Assembly: GCA_937891475.1 (NCBI GenBank) | Contig: CALATC010000061.1 | Span: forward strand, 1-30,728 | Reading direction: 5' to 3' | Length of the DNA: 30,728 bases | DNA from: an uncultured Granulicatella sp. | GTDB taxonomy: Bacteria; Bacillota; Bacilli; Lactobacillales; Aerococcaceae | In this document: piece by piece, positions 17,118-26,287 of the stretch | Numbering within the stretch: the first letter of the stretch is position 1 | Layout of the letters: the number at the start of each line of letters is the position of its first letter | Translations under genes and position numbers: made by a program | The notes under the pieces: model-generated | What the model was told of the DNA's origin: nothing | What the model saw: the letters and a program-made list of their open reading frames with translations, nothing else | Databases searched by the model: none

Positions 17118-17149
17118 GTAGGCTGGGCAAAAGTCCAGCCTACCTTTTT
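17118..17149 (+). terminator. Terminator or attenuator between secA and prfB
   Basis: GTAGGCTGG (17118-17126) and CCAGCCTAC (17135-17143) form a perfect 9-bp stem followed by C and five T residues. Only 21 nt separate it from the prfB start, so partial readthrough is the probable source of prfB mRNA. Confidence 0.8.
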
Positions 17150-17170
17150 ACAATTAGATAGGAGAATGGT

Positions 17171-18284
17171 ATGGAAATTAGTGAAATCAGAAATGCGTTA
17201 GAAAAAATGACTACTCAGATGATAAGTTATAGGGGGTCTCTTTGACTTAGATCATTTAGAAGAAGATATCGCTTCATATGAACAACAAATGTCTGAACCT
17301 GGATTTTGGGATGATAATGAAAAAGCACAGTCTGTTATTCAAAAAAGTAATGAGTTAAAAGCTGTGTATGATACATTTCATCAATTAGAACTGCAAGTAG
17401 AAGAAGTAGAACTTTTATTTGAAATGTATAAGGAAGATCCGGAAGAAGAAATTCATGAGGAATTAGTGGAACATGTTCAAAGTGTTGAAAAAGCACTAGA
17501 AAAATATGAATTAAGTATGTTACTAAGTGGGCCTCATGATAAATGTAGTGCGATTTTAGAAATTCATCCAGGTGCTGGTGGAACAGAATCACAAGACTGG
17601 GGAAGTATGTTGTTAAGAATGTATACAAGATGGGCTGAACAACATGGATACCGTATCGAAACAGTCGATTATCAAGATGGAGAAGAAGCTGGAATTAAGT
17701 CTGTGACTTTATCTATTGAAGGTTTAAATGCTTATGGTTATTTAAAGAGCGAAAAAGGCGTGCATCGTTTAGTGAGAATTTCTCCATTTGATGCGGCTGG
17801 AAAACGTCATACTTCATTTTGTTCCATTGATATTATGCCTCAATTAGAAGGGGATATTGATATTGAAATTAATCCGGATGATTTAAAAATTGATGTGTAT
17901 CGTGCGAGTGGTGCTGGTGGGCAACATATTAATAAAACTTCATCAGCTGTTCGTATTACACATATTCCGACTGGGATTGTAACTCAAAGTCAGGCGCAGC
18001 GTTCGCAATTTAAAAATAAAGATCAAGCGATGGCGATGTTAAAAACGAAATTATATCAATTAGAAGAAGAGAAGAAGGCTGCTGAGTTAGCTGAAATTCG
18101 TGGGGAACAAAAAGATATTGCTTGGGGTTCTCAAATTCGAAATTATGTGTTCCATCCGTATTCATTAGTGAAAGATTTGCGTTCGGGTCATGAAACAGGG
18201 AATATTGGTGCTGTCATGGATGGAGATTTAGATTCATTTATGGATGCGTACTTAAAATGGACACTATCCGGCGAGACGGAATAA
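17171..18284 (+). CDS. prfB: Peptide chain release factor 2, made by programmed +1 frameshift
   Basis: RF2 recognises UGA and UAA stop codons and triggers peptide release. Translation starts at the ATG at 17171 (AGGAG upstream), reads 24 codons ending in CTT, and meets an in-frame TGA at 17243. A +1 shift there continues in the frame from 17244 (Asp-Leu-Asp-His...), giving about 370 residues, the usual RF2 length. RF2 features in the second frame are the SPF stop-codon recognition tripeptide (RISPFDAAGKRH) and the GAGGQ motif that enters the peptidyl transferase centre. The codon-recognition and GGQ residues are intact. A start at the internal ATG at 17289 would lose the N-terminal domain and is rejected. 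The stop codon is embedded in the left terminal repeat of the element at 18281. Confidence 0.95.
17231..17246 (+). promoter_or_regulatory. prfB programmed +1 frameshift site
   Basis: AGGGGGTCTCTTTGAC: an internal Shine-Dalgarno-like AGGGGG, a short spacer and the slippery CTT-TGA-C. When RF2 is scarce the ribosome stalls at TGA and slips +1, an autoregulatory loop known from many bacteria. Confidence 0.97.
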
Positions 18285-18442
18285 AAATTGACTTTTTGGA
18301 TATAGTAGTAAAAAGGACGCCAGCAGCTTCGCTTTGTGAATCTCATGGCTAAACTTTGAGCCTTGGGTCTCAAAGTTTCCTGTGAAAGAAACCACATTTC
18401 GTGGTTTCTATCACTCATACTACTATAAAAAGTCATTTTTAT
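18281..18442. repeat. Copy B of dispersed repeat: MITE-like element with about 25-bp terminal inverted repeats
   Basis: The left end (18281-18310) and right end (18418-18442) are inverted copies of ATAAAAATGACTTTTT...ATAGTAGTA. They differ by one extra T and a GGAT insertion on the left. Inside are perfect hairpins AAACTTTGAG/CTCAAAGTTT (18351-18360, 18369-18378) and AGAAACCAC/GTGGTTTCT (18387-18395, 18401-18409). The element has no coding capacity. ACGGA occurs directly left of the element (18276-18280) and again 4 nt beyond its right end (18447-18451), a possible target duplication. The prfB stop codon lies in the left repeat, so the transcript of prfB ends in this fold, which may act as its 3' end. 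Confidence 0.75.
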
Positions 18443-18472
18443 TTAAACGGAAATCGAATGAGAGTACGTATA

Positions 18473-18540
18473 AAATAGTGACTTTTTGAAATAGTAGCAG
18501 GAGGACGCCAGCAGCTTCGCTTTGCGAATCTCATGGCTAA
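18473..18540 (+). repeat. Copy C of dispersed repeat, right half missing
   Basis: It begins with the same head (TGACTTTTTGAAATAGTAGC). Positions 18503-18540 match 18315-18352 of copy B at 37 of 38 bases. Homology stops abruptly at 18540 and no right terminal repeat follows. A further short TGACTTTATTTTTTT lies at 18601. This 420-nt gap between prfB and the next gene thus holds one full and one partial repeat, plus a promoter at its end. Confidence 0.75.
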
Positions 18541-18647
18541 TGCTATATAAAAATAAAAGAATAATGATTAAATTAAAGTTGTTTGGATACCATATCTAAA
18601 TGACTTTATTTTTTTCGGAAAAAAACAAAGAATAATAGAAAAATAAT

Positions 18648-18676
18648 TTGTTTTATAAGGATGAAAGCGGTAAAAT
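18648..18676 (+). promoter_or_regulatory. Putative promoter of the M32-like gene
   Basis: TTGTTT (18648-18653), a 17-bp spacer, TAAAAT (18671-18676). It is 31 nt before the start codon. Confidence 0.5.
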
Positions 18677-18706
18677 AGAGTTAGAAAATAAAAGGGGGTT
18701 TTGAGA

Positions 18707-20140
18707 ATGCAATATACTGTTAGTGAACTTCGAGGGTTACTTGATACAATGGAATTAATTGAAGAATTAATTCAGGCGTATGAAGCCTTGGATAAAAATC
18801 AATTGAGCGATCCTGATAATGTGATGCCATGTGATTTTATGGATAAGTATATGAAGTCTCAAAGCTCAATGGAAATTTATCAATATTTTACTTATCATCA
18901 AGATGAATTATCTCATGATGAACAGGTGAAAATTCAAAAAATTTCTGATTATTATTTGGAGGATAAATATGCGATTAAATATTTTAATCAAGATTTTAAA
19001 GTATTACAAAAAGAACTAAAAGAAAAGTGGTTAGAGTCTTTAAGCCCAAAACTTTTGGAGTTATCTCTTGAACAAGATTTAGATAAACTTAGATTATTCT
19101 ATGCATCCTATTATGCCGAGAAATTTCATATGTTTGCTCCGAAATATCAGGAAGTTTTATGCTGCTTATATGGTGAGGAATTCGTCTGCTCTTGTTGCAA
19201 TCAGTTAAAAAATCATCGAGCAAAGATTCTTCAATTTTATAAAACATATCTTCATTCTAATGCTATTCCAACTAACGCAGATGTCTGTGACTTAATGATT
19301 ACACAGCAACAAGCTGCCTATTTCTTCAATTTCTTTCTAAATGAAATTCGTACGTTAATTCAACCGTATAAAGTTAAAGTAGAATTCAAGAAAAATTCTA
19401 AATGTGTTAATATCCACAATAAATTTTATCTTCAATTATCTCCGTATCATTCTTTTTCAGTCTCTTTATTTGAATTTTTAGAGTTATTTGGGGAAGCTTA
19501 TGCTAAAATTTTACAAAGTCGAGTAGAAAATGAATGGTTAGAGGAACAACAAAATTATCGTATAAATGCTTGTCGTTATTATGCTACGTTGATTCCAATA
19601 CTGACGATTGATTTTTCTCGTTTGCTTGAAAGTTATTTTTATAATATTGATTCAGTTGAGGAAGTTTATCATACTCTATTGAATAATTTCTTGGCGATTA
19701 GAAGAAATCCGGTTTCATCGTCCAATATTAATTTTTTTCAATTATTTTTAATTGATATGATTGGATACGAATTGGAAGAAAAATGGTTTAATGGAGAAAT
19801 AACTTCAAGAGAATTAATAAATAGCTGGCAAGAATTCATTAAAGAATATTTTGGACAAACCTCTTTTAATGTGTATGAAATTGTATTAAAAATATTTCAA
19901 AGCTTATTGGAAGATTTAGGAATTTCATTATTAAAAATCGGAATAGTGTTAAGTGCTTTTGAACATGGAATGTTAAATGATCAATATGATCATCCATTTA
20001 AAACGCTTATAGAGGATTATAGAAATCATTTATTAGATAGATGGTCCCCTGCAGAGGATTTTTTAAGACCTCATTCCATAAAAGAAGAAGCTTTACAATA
20101 TTTCATACTCTATTTTATTCATCTATATAAAAAAGTTTGA
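18707..20140 (+). CDS. Divergent M32 carboxypeptidase (Taq-type)-like protein without catalytic histidines
   Basis: The product is 477 residues, mostly helical and acidic, without signal or membrane segments. Remembered M32 carboxypeptidases are about 500 aa. The order of weak matches along the chain fits that family: an early MP after a DxD turn (about 39-41), a FxxFAPKYQEVL segment (about 141-151), a region equivalent to the HExxH helix that reads ELFGEAYAKIL (259-269), and a C-terminal block GYELEEKWFNGEITSRELIN (about 353-372) resembling the RYEIEKA...DLPxLWN block. The zinc ligands are missing: HExxH is replaced by ELFGE, and the downstream HES-type motif by NACRY. If the relation is right, it is a pseudoenzyme. 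AAAGGGGG precedes the ATG at 18707; a TTG two codons earlier is an alternative. It is monocistronic, between prfB and ftsE. Confidence 0.6.
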   Translation: MQYTVSELRGLLDTMELIEELIQAYEALDKNQLSDPDNVMPCDFMDKYMKSQSSMEIYQYFTYHQDELSHDEQVKIQKISDYYLEDKYAIKYFNQDFKVLQKELKEKWLESLSPKLLELSLEQDLDKLRLFYASYYAEKFHMFAPKYQEVLCCLYGEEFVCSCCNQLKNHRAKILQFYKTYLHSNAIPTNADVCDLMITQQQAAYFFNFFLNEIRTLIQPYKVKVEFKKNSKCVNIHNKFYLQLSPYHSFSVSLFEFLELFGEAYAKILQSRVENEWLEEQQNYRINACRYYATLIPILTIDFSRLLESYFYNIDSVEEVYHTLLNNFLAIRRNPVSSSNINFFQLFLIDMIGYELEEKWFNGEITSRELINSWQEFIKEYFGQTSFNVYEIVLKIFQSLLEDLGISLLKIGIVLSAFEHGMLNDQYDHPFKTLIEDYRNHLLDRWSPAEDFLRPHSIKEEALQYFILYFIHLYKKV

Positions 20141-20216
20141 AATCTAATTCATGATTTAACAGTATAAAAATGACATATTTTTGTAATATGCTGTCAATAG
20201 AATGTCATCTGAAAAA

Positions 20217-20225
20217 TGGTATAAT
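20217..20225 (+). promoter_or_regulatory. Extended -10 promoter for ftsEX
   Basis: TGGTATAAT is a perfect extended -10 element, 41 nt upstream of the ftsE start. No convincing -35 box is at 17 bp. Confidence 0.65.
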
Positions 20226-20266
20226 GGATAAGACATAGACTATGAATAGAGAAAGCTGGTGAGTGC

Positions 20267-20953
20267 ATGATTGAAATGATGAATGTTTCAAAGAAATATG
20301 GAAAAGGTATTTTAGCCGTAAATAATTTATCAGTCAGAATTCAAGATGGGGAATTTGTATATGTTGTAGGCCCATCTGGAGCAGGAAAATCAACATTTAT
20401 TAAAATGATGTATCGTCAAGAAAAAGCAACAAAAGGAAGAATTACCGTTGGAAAATATGATTTAACAAAAATGAGAGAACGTGAGATTCCTTATTTAAGA
20501 CGTTATGTAGGAGTTGTGTTCCAAGATTTTAAATTATTACCTCGTTTAACTGTATATGAAAATGTTGCTTATGCAATGGAAGTAATTGAAAAAGCACCAA
20601 AAGAAATTCAACGAAAAGTTGAAGAAGTATTAACATTAGTAAACTTGAAGCATCGTATGACGATGTTCCCTGATCAATTATCTGGTGGAGAACAACAACG
20701 TGTTGCAATTGCAAGGGCGATTGTAAATAATCCTGCTGTGTTAATTGCTGACGAACCAACAGGAAACTTAGATCCAGATACTTCTATGGAAATTATGGAT
20801 ATTTTAGAAAGAATTAATCAACAAGGGACAACCATTGTAATGGCGACTCATAATAGCCAAATCGTAAATGAAAAGAAACATCGTGTGTTGGCAATTGAAA
20901 TGGGACGCATTGTCCGTGACCAAGAGGAAGGGGAGTACGGATATGAAGATTAG
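20267..20953 (+). CDS. ftsE: Cell division ATPase FtsE
   Basis: FtsE is the cytoplasmic ATPase of the FtsEX complex, which in Gram-positive cocci activates a peptidoglycan hydrolase (PcsB or a CHAP/NlpC amidase) at the division site. The product has 228 residues. Walker A GPSGAGKST is at 35-43, Q-loop FQDFKLLPRLT near 85-95, signature LSGGEQQR at 138-145, Walker B VLIADEP at 158-164, and the switch histidine is in MATHNSQI. The ribosome binding site is weak (GGTGAG). The 3' end overlaps ftsX by 11 nt, so the two are coupled. Confidence 0.95.
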   Translation: MIEMMNVSKKYGKGILAVNNLSVRIQDGEFVYVVGPSGAGKSTFIKMMYRQEKATKGRITVGKYDLTKMREREIPYLRRYVGVVFQDFKLLPRLTVYENVAYAMEVIEKAPKEIQRKVEEVLTLVNLKHRMTMFPDQLSGGEQQRVAIARAIVNNPAVLIADEPTGNLDPDTSMEIMDILERINQQGTTIVMATHNSQIVNEKKHRVLAIEMGRIVRDQEEGEYGYED

Positions 20954-21830
20954 AACAATGTGGCGTCATATTCGTGATGCGGTTAAAAGCTTATTTAGAA
21001 ATGGTTGGTCTACATTTGGAGCGATTTCTGCAGTATCAATGGTGCTATTATTAGTAGGGATTTTTGTCTCATTACTATTTAACATGAATAAAATTGCGAC
21101 AGATGTAGAGCAAGATGTCAATGTACGTGTATATATTGATTTAGCCGCTGATGAAACAAAAACAGAAGAGTTAAAAGCAGCTATTCAAGCATTGAATGCT
21201 GTCGATACTGTTAAATTCCGTTCAAAAGATGAAGAATTAGATGATATTACGAAGAGTGTTGCGCAAGAATTTGAATTATTTAAAAATGATAGCAACCCTT
21301 TAAGAAATGCTTTTGATGTAAGTACAAAAAATCCAAAACAAACGAAGGAAGTAGCAACGACCATTGAGAAAATGGATTATGTAGCTCGTGTGAACTATGG
21401 TGGGGCGAAAGCTGATACGTTATTTAAAGTTATTTCAACATCTCGTAATGTTGGAATTGGTGTTATCGCAGTATTATTAATTATTGCTCTATTTTTAATT
21501 TCCAATACGATTCGTGCAACCATTCATGCTCGTAGAACAGAAATTGAAATTATGCAATTAGTTGGAGCGACTAAAGCTTATATTCGTTGGCCATTCTTCT
21601 TAGAAGGTGGGTTCATTGGCTTAATTGGTTCAATTGTACCAATTGCATTATTATGGGTTTTATATGTATGGGTGTATAAAGGCGGAAGTGATTTCTTTGC
21701 TGGATCTAACTTTAGCTTGTTAGCACCAAATCCTTTCTTGTATCGTTTATCTTTAGCAATGGCAGGAGTTGGAGTATTAATTGGATCATTTGGTTCAATT
21801 TTCTCAATGCGTCGTTTCTTGAAAAAATAA
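20943..21830 (+). CDS. ftsX: Cell division membrane protein FtsX
   Basis: FtsX is the membrane partner of FtsE and transmits ATP-driven changes to the extracellular hydrolase. The product is 295 residues. One N-terminal helix (about 32-54) is followed by an extracellular domain (about 55-170) and then three helices (about 175-200, 225-250, 270-290), the standard FtsX layout. The conserved RRTEIEIMQLVGA motif sits between helices two and three. The frame stays open upstream inside ftsE, but the ATG at 20943 (MKIRTMWRHIRDAVKSLFRN) gives the family N-terminus and has AAGGGGAG before it. Confidence 0.93.
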   Translation: MKIRTMWRHIRDAVKSLFRNGWSTFGAISAVSMVLLLVGIFVSLLFNMNKIATDVEQDVNVRVYIDLAADETKTEELKAAIQALNAVDTVKFRSKDEELDDITKSVAQEFELFKNDSNPLRNAFDVSTKNPKQTKEVATTIEKMDYVARVNYGGAKADTLFKVISTSRNVGIGVIAVLLIIALFLISNTIRATIHARRTEIEIMQLVGATKAYIRWPFFLEGGFIGLIGSIVPIALLWVLYVWVYKGGSDFFAGSNFSLLAPNPFLYRLSLAMAGVGVLIGSFGSIFSMRRFLKK

Positions 21831-21855
21831 TAAAGATAAATGCAAGGAAAATCAT

Positions 21856-21884
21856 TTGCAAGTATGGTTAAACAATGGTAGACT
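21856..21884 (+). promoter_or_regulatory. Putative valS promoter
   Basis: TTGCAA (21856-21861), a 17-bp spacer, TAGACT (21879-21884). It places the transcription start just before the T-box leader. Confidence 0.55.
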
Positions 21885-21904
21885 ATATGGCATAGAATAA
21901 AAGC

Positions 21905-22132
21905 AATGCACAAGAGGAGTAATACGAATTTTAGTTGATAGAGAGAGAAGGGTTGGTGAAACTTCTTAACGAATTTGTATGAAGGTAGCTTGTAAGTTGG
22001 CTAGGGGAATCATAGTAACTTAGCTCGGAGTAGACTTCGTTAACAACGTTAAAGGCATCAGTCATGATGCGAATATTAGGTGGTACCACGAAAATAATCG
22101 TCCTATGAAGTGAATCTTCATAGGATTTTTTT
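21905..22132 (+). ncRNA. T-box leader of valS
   Basis: The leader contains the conserved T-box sequence TTAGGTGGTACCACG (22076-22090), directly followed by an intrinsic terminator (TCCTATGAAG / CTTCATAGGA, 22101-22125, then T residues). Upstream, an AGAGAGA motif and GGTTGGTGAAA match the usual distal stem I features, and ACAAG (21910-21914) can pair with CTTGT (21989-21993) to close stem I. Valine codon GTA occurs twice on the 3' side of stem I, at 21977-21979 and 21985-21987. One is probably the specifier codon. Uncharged tRNA-Val would stabilise the antiterminator and switch valS on. This leader fills most of the 338-nt gap after ftsX. Confidence 0.92.
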
Positions 22133-22168
22133 ATTGTATCAAAATGATTTCATTAAGGAGGAAAAAGA

Positions 22169-24814
22169 ATGGCAAAAGAAATGTCACCAAAGTTTCAACC
22201 GCAAGAAGTTGAAGCAGGAAAATATCAATGGTGGGTTGAATCAGGAGTCTTCCATCCAAACGAAGATCCAAATGCAGAACCTTATTCAATCGTTATTCCA
22301 CCACCAAATGTAACAGGTAAATTACACTTAGGACATGCGTGGGACGTTACATTACAAGATATGATTATTCGTCAAAAACGTATGCAAGGGTACGATACAT
22401 TATGGTTACCAGGTATGGACCATGCCGGAATTGCGACTCAAGCAAAAGTAGAAGAAAAATTACGTGGAGAAGGTTTATCTCGTTATGACCTTGGACGTGA
22501 AAAATTCTTAGAACAAACATGGGAATGGAAAGAAGAATATGCCAGCCATATCCGTGAACAATGGGCAAAAATGGGGATTTCTGTTGACTATCGTCGTGAA
22601 CGTTTCACATTAGACCAAGGCTTATCAGATGCTGTTAAAAAAGTATTTGTCACTTTATATGAAAAAGGCTTAATTTACCGTGGAGAATACATTATTAACT
22701 GGGATCCGAAAGCAAAAACTTCATTATCAGATATCGAAGTAATCCATAAAGATGTAGAAGGTGCTTTCTACCATATGAATTATCCATTAGCGGATGGTAG
22801 TGGAGTATTAGAAGTTGCAACAACTCGTCCAGAAACTTTACTTGGAGATACTGCTGTTGCGGTTCACCCTGAAGATGAACGTTACCAAGCCTTAATTGGA
22901 AAAACAGTTATCTTACCATTAGTTGGAAAAGAAATTCCAATTATTGCAGATGAGTACGTTGAACAAGATTTTGGAACAGGGGTTGTAAAAATTACTCCTG
23001 CCCATGATCCAAATGACTTTGAAGTTGGTAATCGTCATAATTTACCACGTATCAATGTTATGAACGATGATGCAACAATGAATGAATTAGCTGGAAAATA
23101 CGAAGGAATGGATCGTTTTGCAGCTCGTAAAGCAATCGTGAAAGATTTAGAAGAAGCAGGACTTCTTGTAAAAATTGAAAAACATGTTCATAGTGTGGGA
23201 CATTCTGAACGTACAGATGTTGTTGTTGAACCTCGTTTATCAAAACAATGGTTTGTTAAAATGGGGCCTTTAGCTGAACAAGCGATTCAAGCACAACGTG
23301 CAGAAGAAGAGAATACAGTTAACTTCTACCCACCACGTTTTAATGATGCTTACTTACGTTGGATGGAAAACATTCACGACTGGGTAATTTCTCGTCAATT
23401 ATGGTGGGGACATCAAATTCCAGCATGGTATCATAATGAAACTGGTGAAGTATATGTTGGGATGGAAGCTCCAGCAGATGCTGAAAACTGGACACAAGAT
23501 GTAGACGTATTAGATACATGGTTCTCATCTGCATTATGGCCATTTTCAACAATGGGTTGGCCTGATGTTGAAGCTAGTGACTATAAACGTTACTATCCAA
23601 CTAGTACACTTGTAACAGGTTATGATATTTTAACATTCTGGGTAAGCCGTATGATGTTCCAAGGATTAGAATTTACAGGCAAACGTCCATTTAAAAATGT
23701 ATTAATCCACGGATTAATTCGTGATAGCCAAGGACGTAAAATGAGTAAGTCTCTTGGTAATGGTGTAGATCCAATGGAAGTAATTGAACAATACGGAGCA
23801 GATGCATTGCGTTGGTTCTTAGCAAATGGTTCAGCACCTGGACAAGACGTTCGTTATTCGACAGATAAAATGGATGCTGCATGGAACTTTATCAATAAAA
23901 TCTGGAATGCTAGTCGTTATGCGTTAATGAATATTGGCGACTTAACAGTGGATCAATTAGATATTACTGGTGAGAAAACATTAGCAGACAAATGGATTTT
24001 AACTCGCTTAAATCAAGTGATTGCTAAAGTAACAGAATTATTCGAGAAATTTGAATTTGGTGAAGCTGGTCGTCTATTGTATCGCTTTATTTGGGATGAT
24101 TTCTGTGACTGGTATATTGAAATGTCTAAAGAAACATTAGCAGGAAATGATGAAGCTGCTAAATTAACAACTCGTAGCATTTTAGTATATGTATTAGATC
24201 AAACATTACGTTTATTACATCCAATTATGCCATTCGTAACAGAAGAAATTTGGCAATCAGTTCCTCATATTGGAGATTCATTAGTAGTGGCTTCATATCC
24301 AGTCGTACAAGAAAGTCAAATGGATGAAGCAGCAGCAGAAAAAATGGAATTTTTAATGGACTTTATTCGTTCCGTTCGTACAAGCAGAAATGAAATGAAT
24401 ACACCATTATCAAAACCAATTGCGATTATTGCAAAAACTTCAAGTGCGGATATTCAAGCCATTTTATCAGAAAATGAAAGCTATATTGCTCGTTTCTGTA
24501 ATCCTGAATCATTTGAATATGGTTTAGAAGTTGAAGCACCAAGTCATGCTGTCACAAGTGTGATTAGTGGAGCTGAAATCTACTTACCATTAGCAGGATT
24601 AATTAATATTGATGATGAAATTGCTCGTTTAGAAAAAGAAGCGGCTAAACTACAAGATGAAGTGAATCGTGTAGAGAAAAAATTATCAAATGAAAAATTC
24701 GTTGCGAAAGCACCAGAAGCTGTTGTAGAAGCAGAACGTGCAAAAGGAAAAGAATATGCTGACCAACGTCAAGCAGTTCTAGAACGTATCGCAACATTAA
24801 AAACATTAGCATAA
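22169..24814 (+). CDS. valS: Valyl-tRNA synthetase
   Basis: This class I synthetase attaches valine to tRNA-Val. The product is 881 residues, typical for Gram-positive ValRS. The HIGH-type motif is HLGH at 53-56 in [12 protein letters not shown]. The KMSKS loop is exact at 524-528. The CP1 editing domain carries [19 protein letters not shown]. The C-terminus (about 810-881) is the valine-specific coiled-coil arm, rich in Glu, Lys and Ala. AAGGAGG sits 9 nt before the ATG. Expression is controlled by the T-box leader. It is the first of valS-folC-radC, a common Lactobacillales order, though a terminator separates valS from folC. Confidence 0.96.
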   Translation: MAKEMSPKFQPQEVEAGKYQWWVESGVFHPNEDPNAEPYSIVIPPPNVTGKLHLGHAWDVTLQDMIIRQKRMQGYDTLWLPGMDHAGIATQAKVEEKLRGEGLSRYDLGREKFLEQTWEWKEEYASHIREQWAKMGISVDYRRERFTLDQGLSDAVKKVFVTLYEKGLIYRGEYIINWDPKAKTSLSDIEVIHKDVEGAFYHMNYPLADGSGVLEVATTRPETLLGDTAVAVHPEDERYQALIGKTVILPLVGKEIPIIADEYVEQDFGTGVVKITPAHDPNDFEVGNRHNLPRINVMNDDATMNELAGKYEGMDRFAARKAIVKDLEEAGLLVKIEKHVHSVGHSERTDVVVEPRLSKQWFVKMGPLAEQAIQAQRAEEENTVNFYPPRFNDAYLRWMENIHDWVISRQLWWGHQIPAWYHNETGEVYVGMEAPADAENWTQDVDVLDTWFSSALWPFSTMGWPDVEASDYKRYYPTSTLVTGYDILTFWVSRMMFQGLEFTGKRPFKNVLIHGLIRDSQGRKMSKSLGNGVDPMEVIEQYGADALRWFLANGSAPGQDVRYSTDKMDAAWNFINKIWNASRYALMNIGDLTVDQLDITGEKTLADKWILTRLNQVIAKVTELFEKFEFGEAGRLLYRFIWDDFCDWYIEMSKETLAGNDEAAKLTTRSILVYVLDQTLRLLHPIMPFVTEEIWQSVPHIGDSLVVASYPVVQESQMDEAAAEKMEFLMDFIRSVRTSRNEMNTPLSKPIAIIAKTSSADIQAILSENESYIARFCNPESFEYGLEVEAPSHAVTSVISGAEIYLPLAGLINIDDEIARLEKEAAKLQDEVNRVEKKLSNEKFVAKAPEAVVEAERAKGKEYADQRQAVLERIATLKTLA

Positions 24815-24853
24815 TAGTGTAAAAAGAATACTAAGACAAATCGGGTATTCGAT

Positions 24854-24890
24854 AAATCCTGTTGGTGAGAAATCACTAGCAGGATTTTTT
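24854..24890 (+). terminator. Intrinsic terminator after valS
   Basis: AAATCCTGTTGGTG and CACTAGCAGGATTT form a 14-bp stem with two G-T wobbles, followed by six T residues. Confidence 0.85.
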
Positions 24891-24936
24891 GGTTTGTTAA
24901 GATTATTATGCCTTGCAAGTTGAAGAGGGAATTTGT

Positions 24937-26223
24937 ATGATGAAAATGAAAGAAGGGGAGTTCATGCAAACAGTTAGAGAGTGGATCTTAGATCGAATGA
25001 AATATAAACGAAAATACGGATTAGAAAGAATGAGAGCAGTCATGTCTCTTCTAGGAAATCCGCAAGATGATTATCCGATTATTCATGTCACAGGAACAAA
25101 TGGAAAAGGTTCTACGATTGCGATGTTATCGTCCTTATTTGTTCATCACGGGCAGAAGGTAGGAGCATTTGTTTCCCCTCATTTAATCGATTATACGGAT
25201 CGGTTTTTAATCAATGGTAATGTAATGCCCGAAGAAGATTTTGAAATGGTTGGAAATCTCGTTCAACAAGCAGAAGCAAAATTGATAGACGAATATGAAC
25301 CATTAAGTTTTTTTGAAATCATGACAGCTATGGCGTTAGTGCATTTTTCTAGAAAAAAAGTGGAAGTCGCTTTATTAGAAGTCGGGATTGGTGGATTATT
25401 AGATACAACGAATATTGTCGATTCAACGATGAGCGTGATTACATCGATTGGGATGGATCATGAAGAAATGTTAGGAAATACTATCGAAGAAATTGCCATT
25501 CAAAAAACGGGGATTTTCAAACAAAACCAAGCAGTTGTATTAGGAAATTTACCAACAGAAGCTTTGAAAGTAGCTGAAGAAGTTGGAAAAGCTTATAACT
25601 GTGACTTACATACGTTCGAACGAGAGTTTAAAATCGAACCGCTTGAAGATGGGTTAGTATTTACAAATGCCGATACTCAAATTCACATTCCTTATTTGAA
25701 TTTAAAAGGGAAGTATCAATTAGAAAATGCTGCAGTAGCATTAGAATGCTTTTTACGATTTGAAAAGAAATTCCAACTGCCAATTGAACTATCTGCCATT
25801 CAAGAAAGTTTCCAAACGGTTACTTGGCCAGGAAGAATGGAAGTAGTGCATCAAAGCCCTACAGTAATATTAGATGGAGCTCATAATATTCATGCATTAA
25901 AACGATTTGTTGAAACGGTGAAACAATATGGAGAACTGGAAGCTCAACATACGATTTTATTTTCTGCTTTAAAGAGAAAACACTATATAGAAATGGTCGA
26001 TTATTTACGAAAAGAGTTACCTGAAGCTCGTTTAGTAGTAACAACATTTGAGTATGCAGGTGCAATTGAAAAAACAGACTACCCTTCTAGTGAGATTGAA
26101 TTTGTAGAGAATGCTCAACAATTTATCGAGAATTACATTAACAAAACGTCAGACCAAGAAATACTTTGGATTACAGGTTCTCTTTATTTTATTTCTTTTG
26201 TGAGAAAAATTTTTATAAAATAA
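24937..26223 (+). CDS. folC: Folylpolyglutamate synthase / dihydrofolate synthase
   Basis: FolC adds glutamates to folates and in many bacteria also makes dihydrofolate from dihydropteroate. From the ATG at 24937 the product is 428 residues. The Mur-ligase-type P-loop VTGTNGKGST is at 51-60. Other family signatures are FVSPHLIDYTDRFLING, LLEVGIGGLLDTTNIVD, TSIGMDHEEMLG and WPGRMEVVHQSPTVILDGAHN. Two starts are plausible: 24937 with AGAGGGA 7 nt upstream, or 24964 with AAGGGGAG only 3 nt away. I chose the former for spacing. There is no strong terminator between folC and radC, so cotranscription is likely. Confidence 0.92.
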   Translation: MMKMKEGEFMQTVREWILDRMKYKRKYGLERMRAVMSLLGNPQDDYPIIHVTGTNGKGSTIAMLSSLFVHHGQKVGAFVSPHLIDYTDRFLINGNVMPEEDFEMVGNLVQQAEAKLIDEYEPLSFFEIMTAMALVHFSRKKVEVALLEVGIGGLLDTTNIVDSTMSVITSIGMDHEEMLGNTIEEIAIQKTGIFKQNQAVVLGNLPTEALKVAEEVGKAYNCDLHTFEREFKIEPLEDGLVFTNADTQIHIPYLNLKGKYQLENAAVALECFLRFEKKFQLPIELSAIQESFQTVTWPGRMEVVHQSPTVILDGAHNIHALKRFVETVKQYGELEAQHTILFSALKRKHYIEMVDYLRKELPEARLVVTTFEYAGAIEKTDYPSSEIEFVENAQQFIENYINKTSDQEILWITGSLYFISFVRKIFIK

Positions 26224-26287
26224 ATATTTTTAAGCCTTTTTTGCATATATATAAGTTGAAAGAACTATTGCAAAAGGGGGAAATAAA

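Noticed and set aside
17289..18284. prfB starting at the internal ATG at 17289
   Set aside because: It would remove the N-terminal domain; the frameshift site and upstream 24-codon frame with ribosome binding site explain the full protein.
20868..20942. FtsX extension inside ftsE
   Set aside because: It is out-of-frame translation of the ftsE 3' end; the ATG at 20943 gives the normal FtsX start.
22110..22313. 67-codon ORF overlapping the valS start
   Set aside because: It begins in the T-box terminator and is an alternate-frame shadow of valS.
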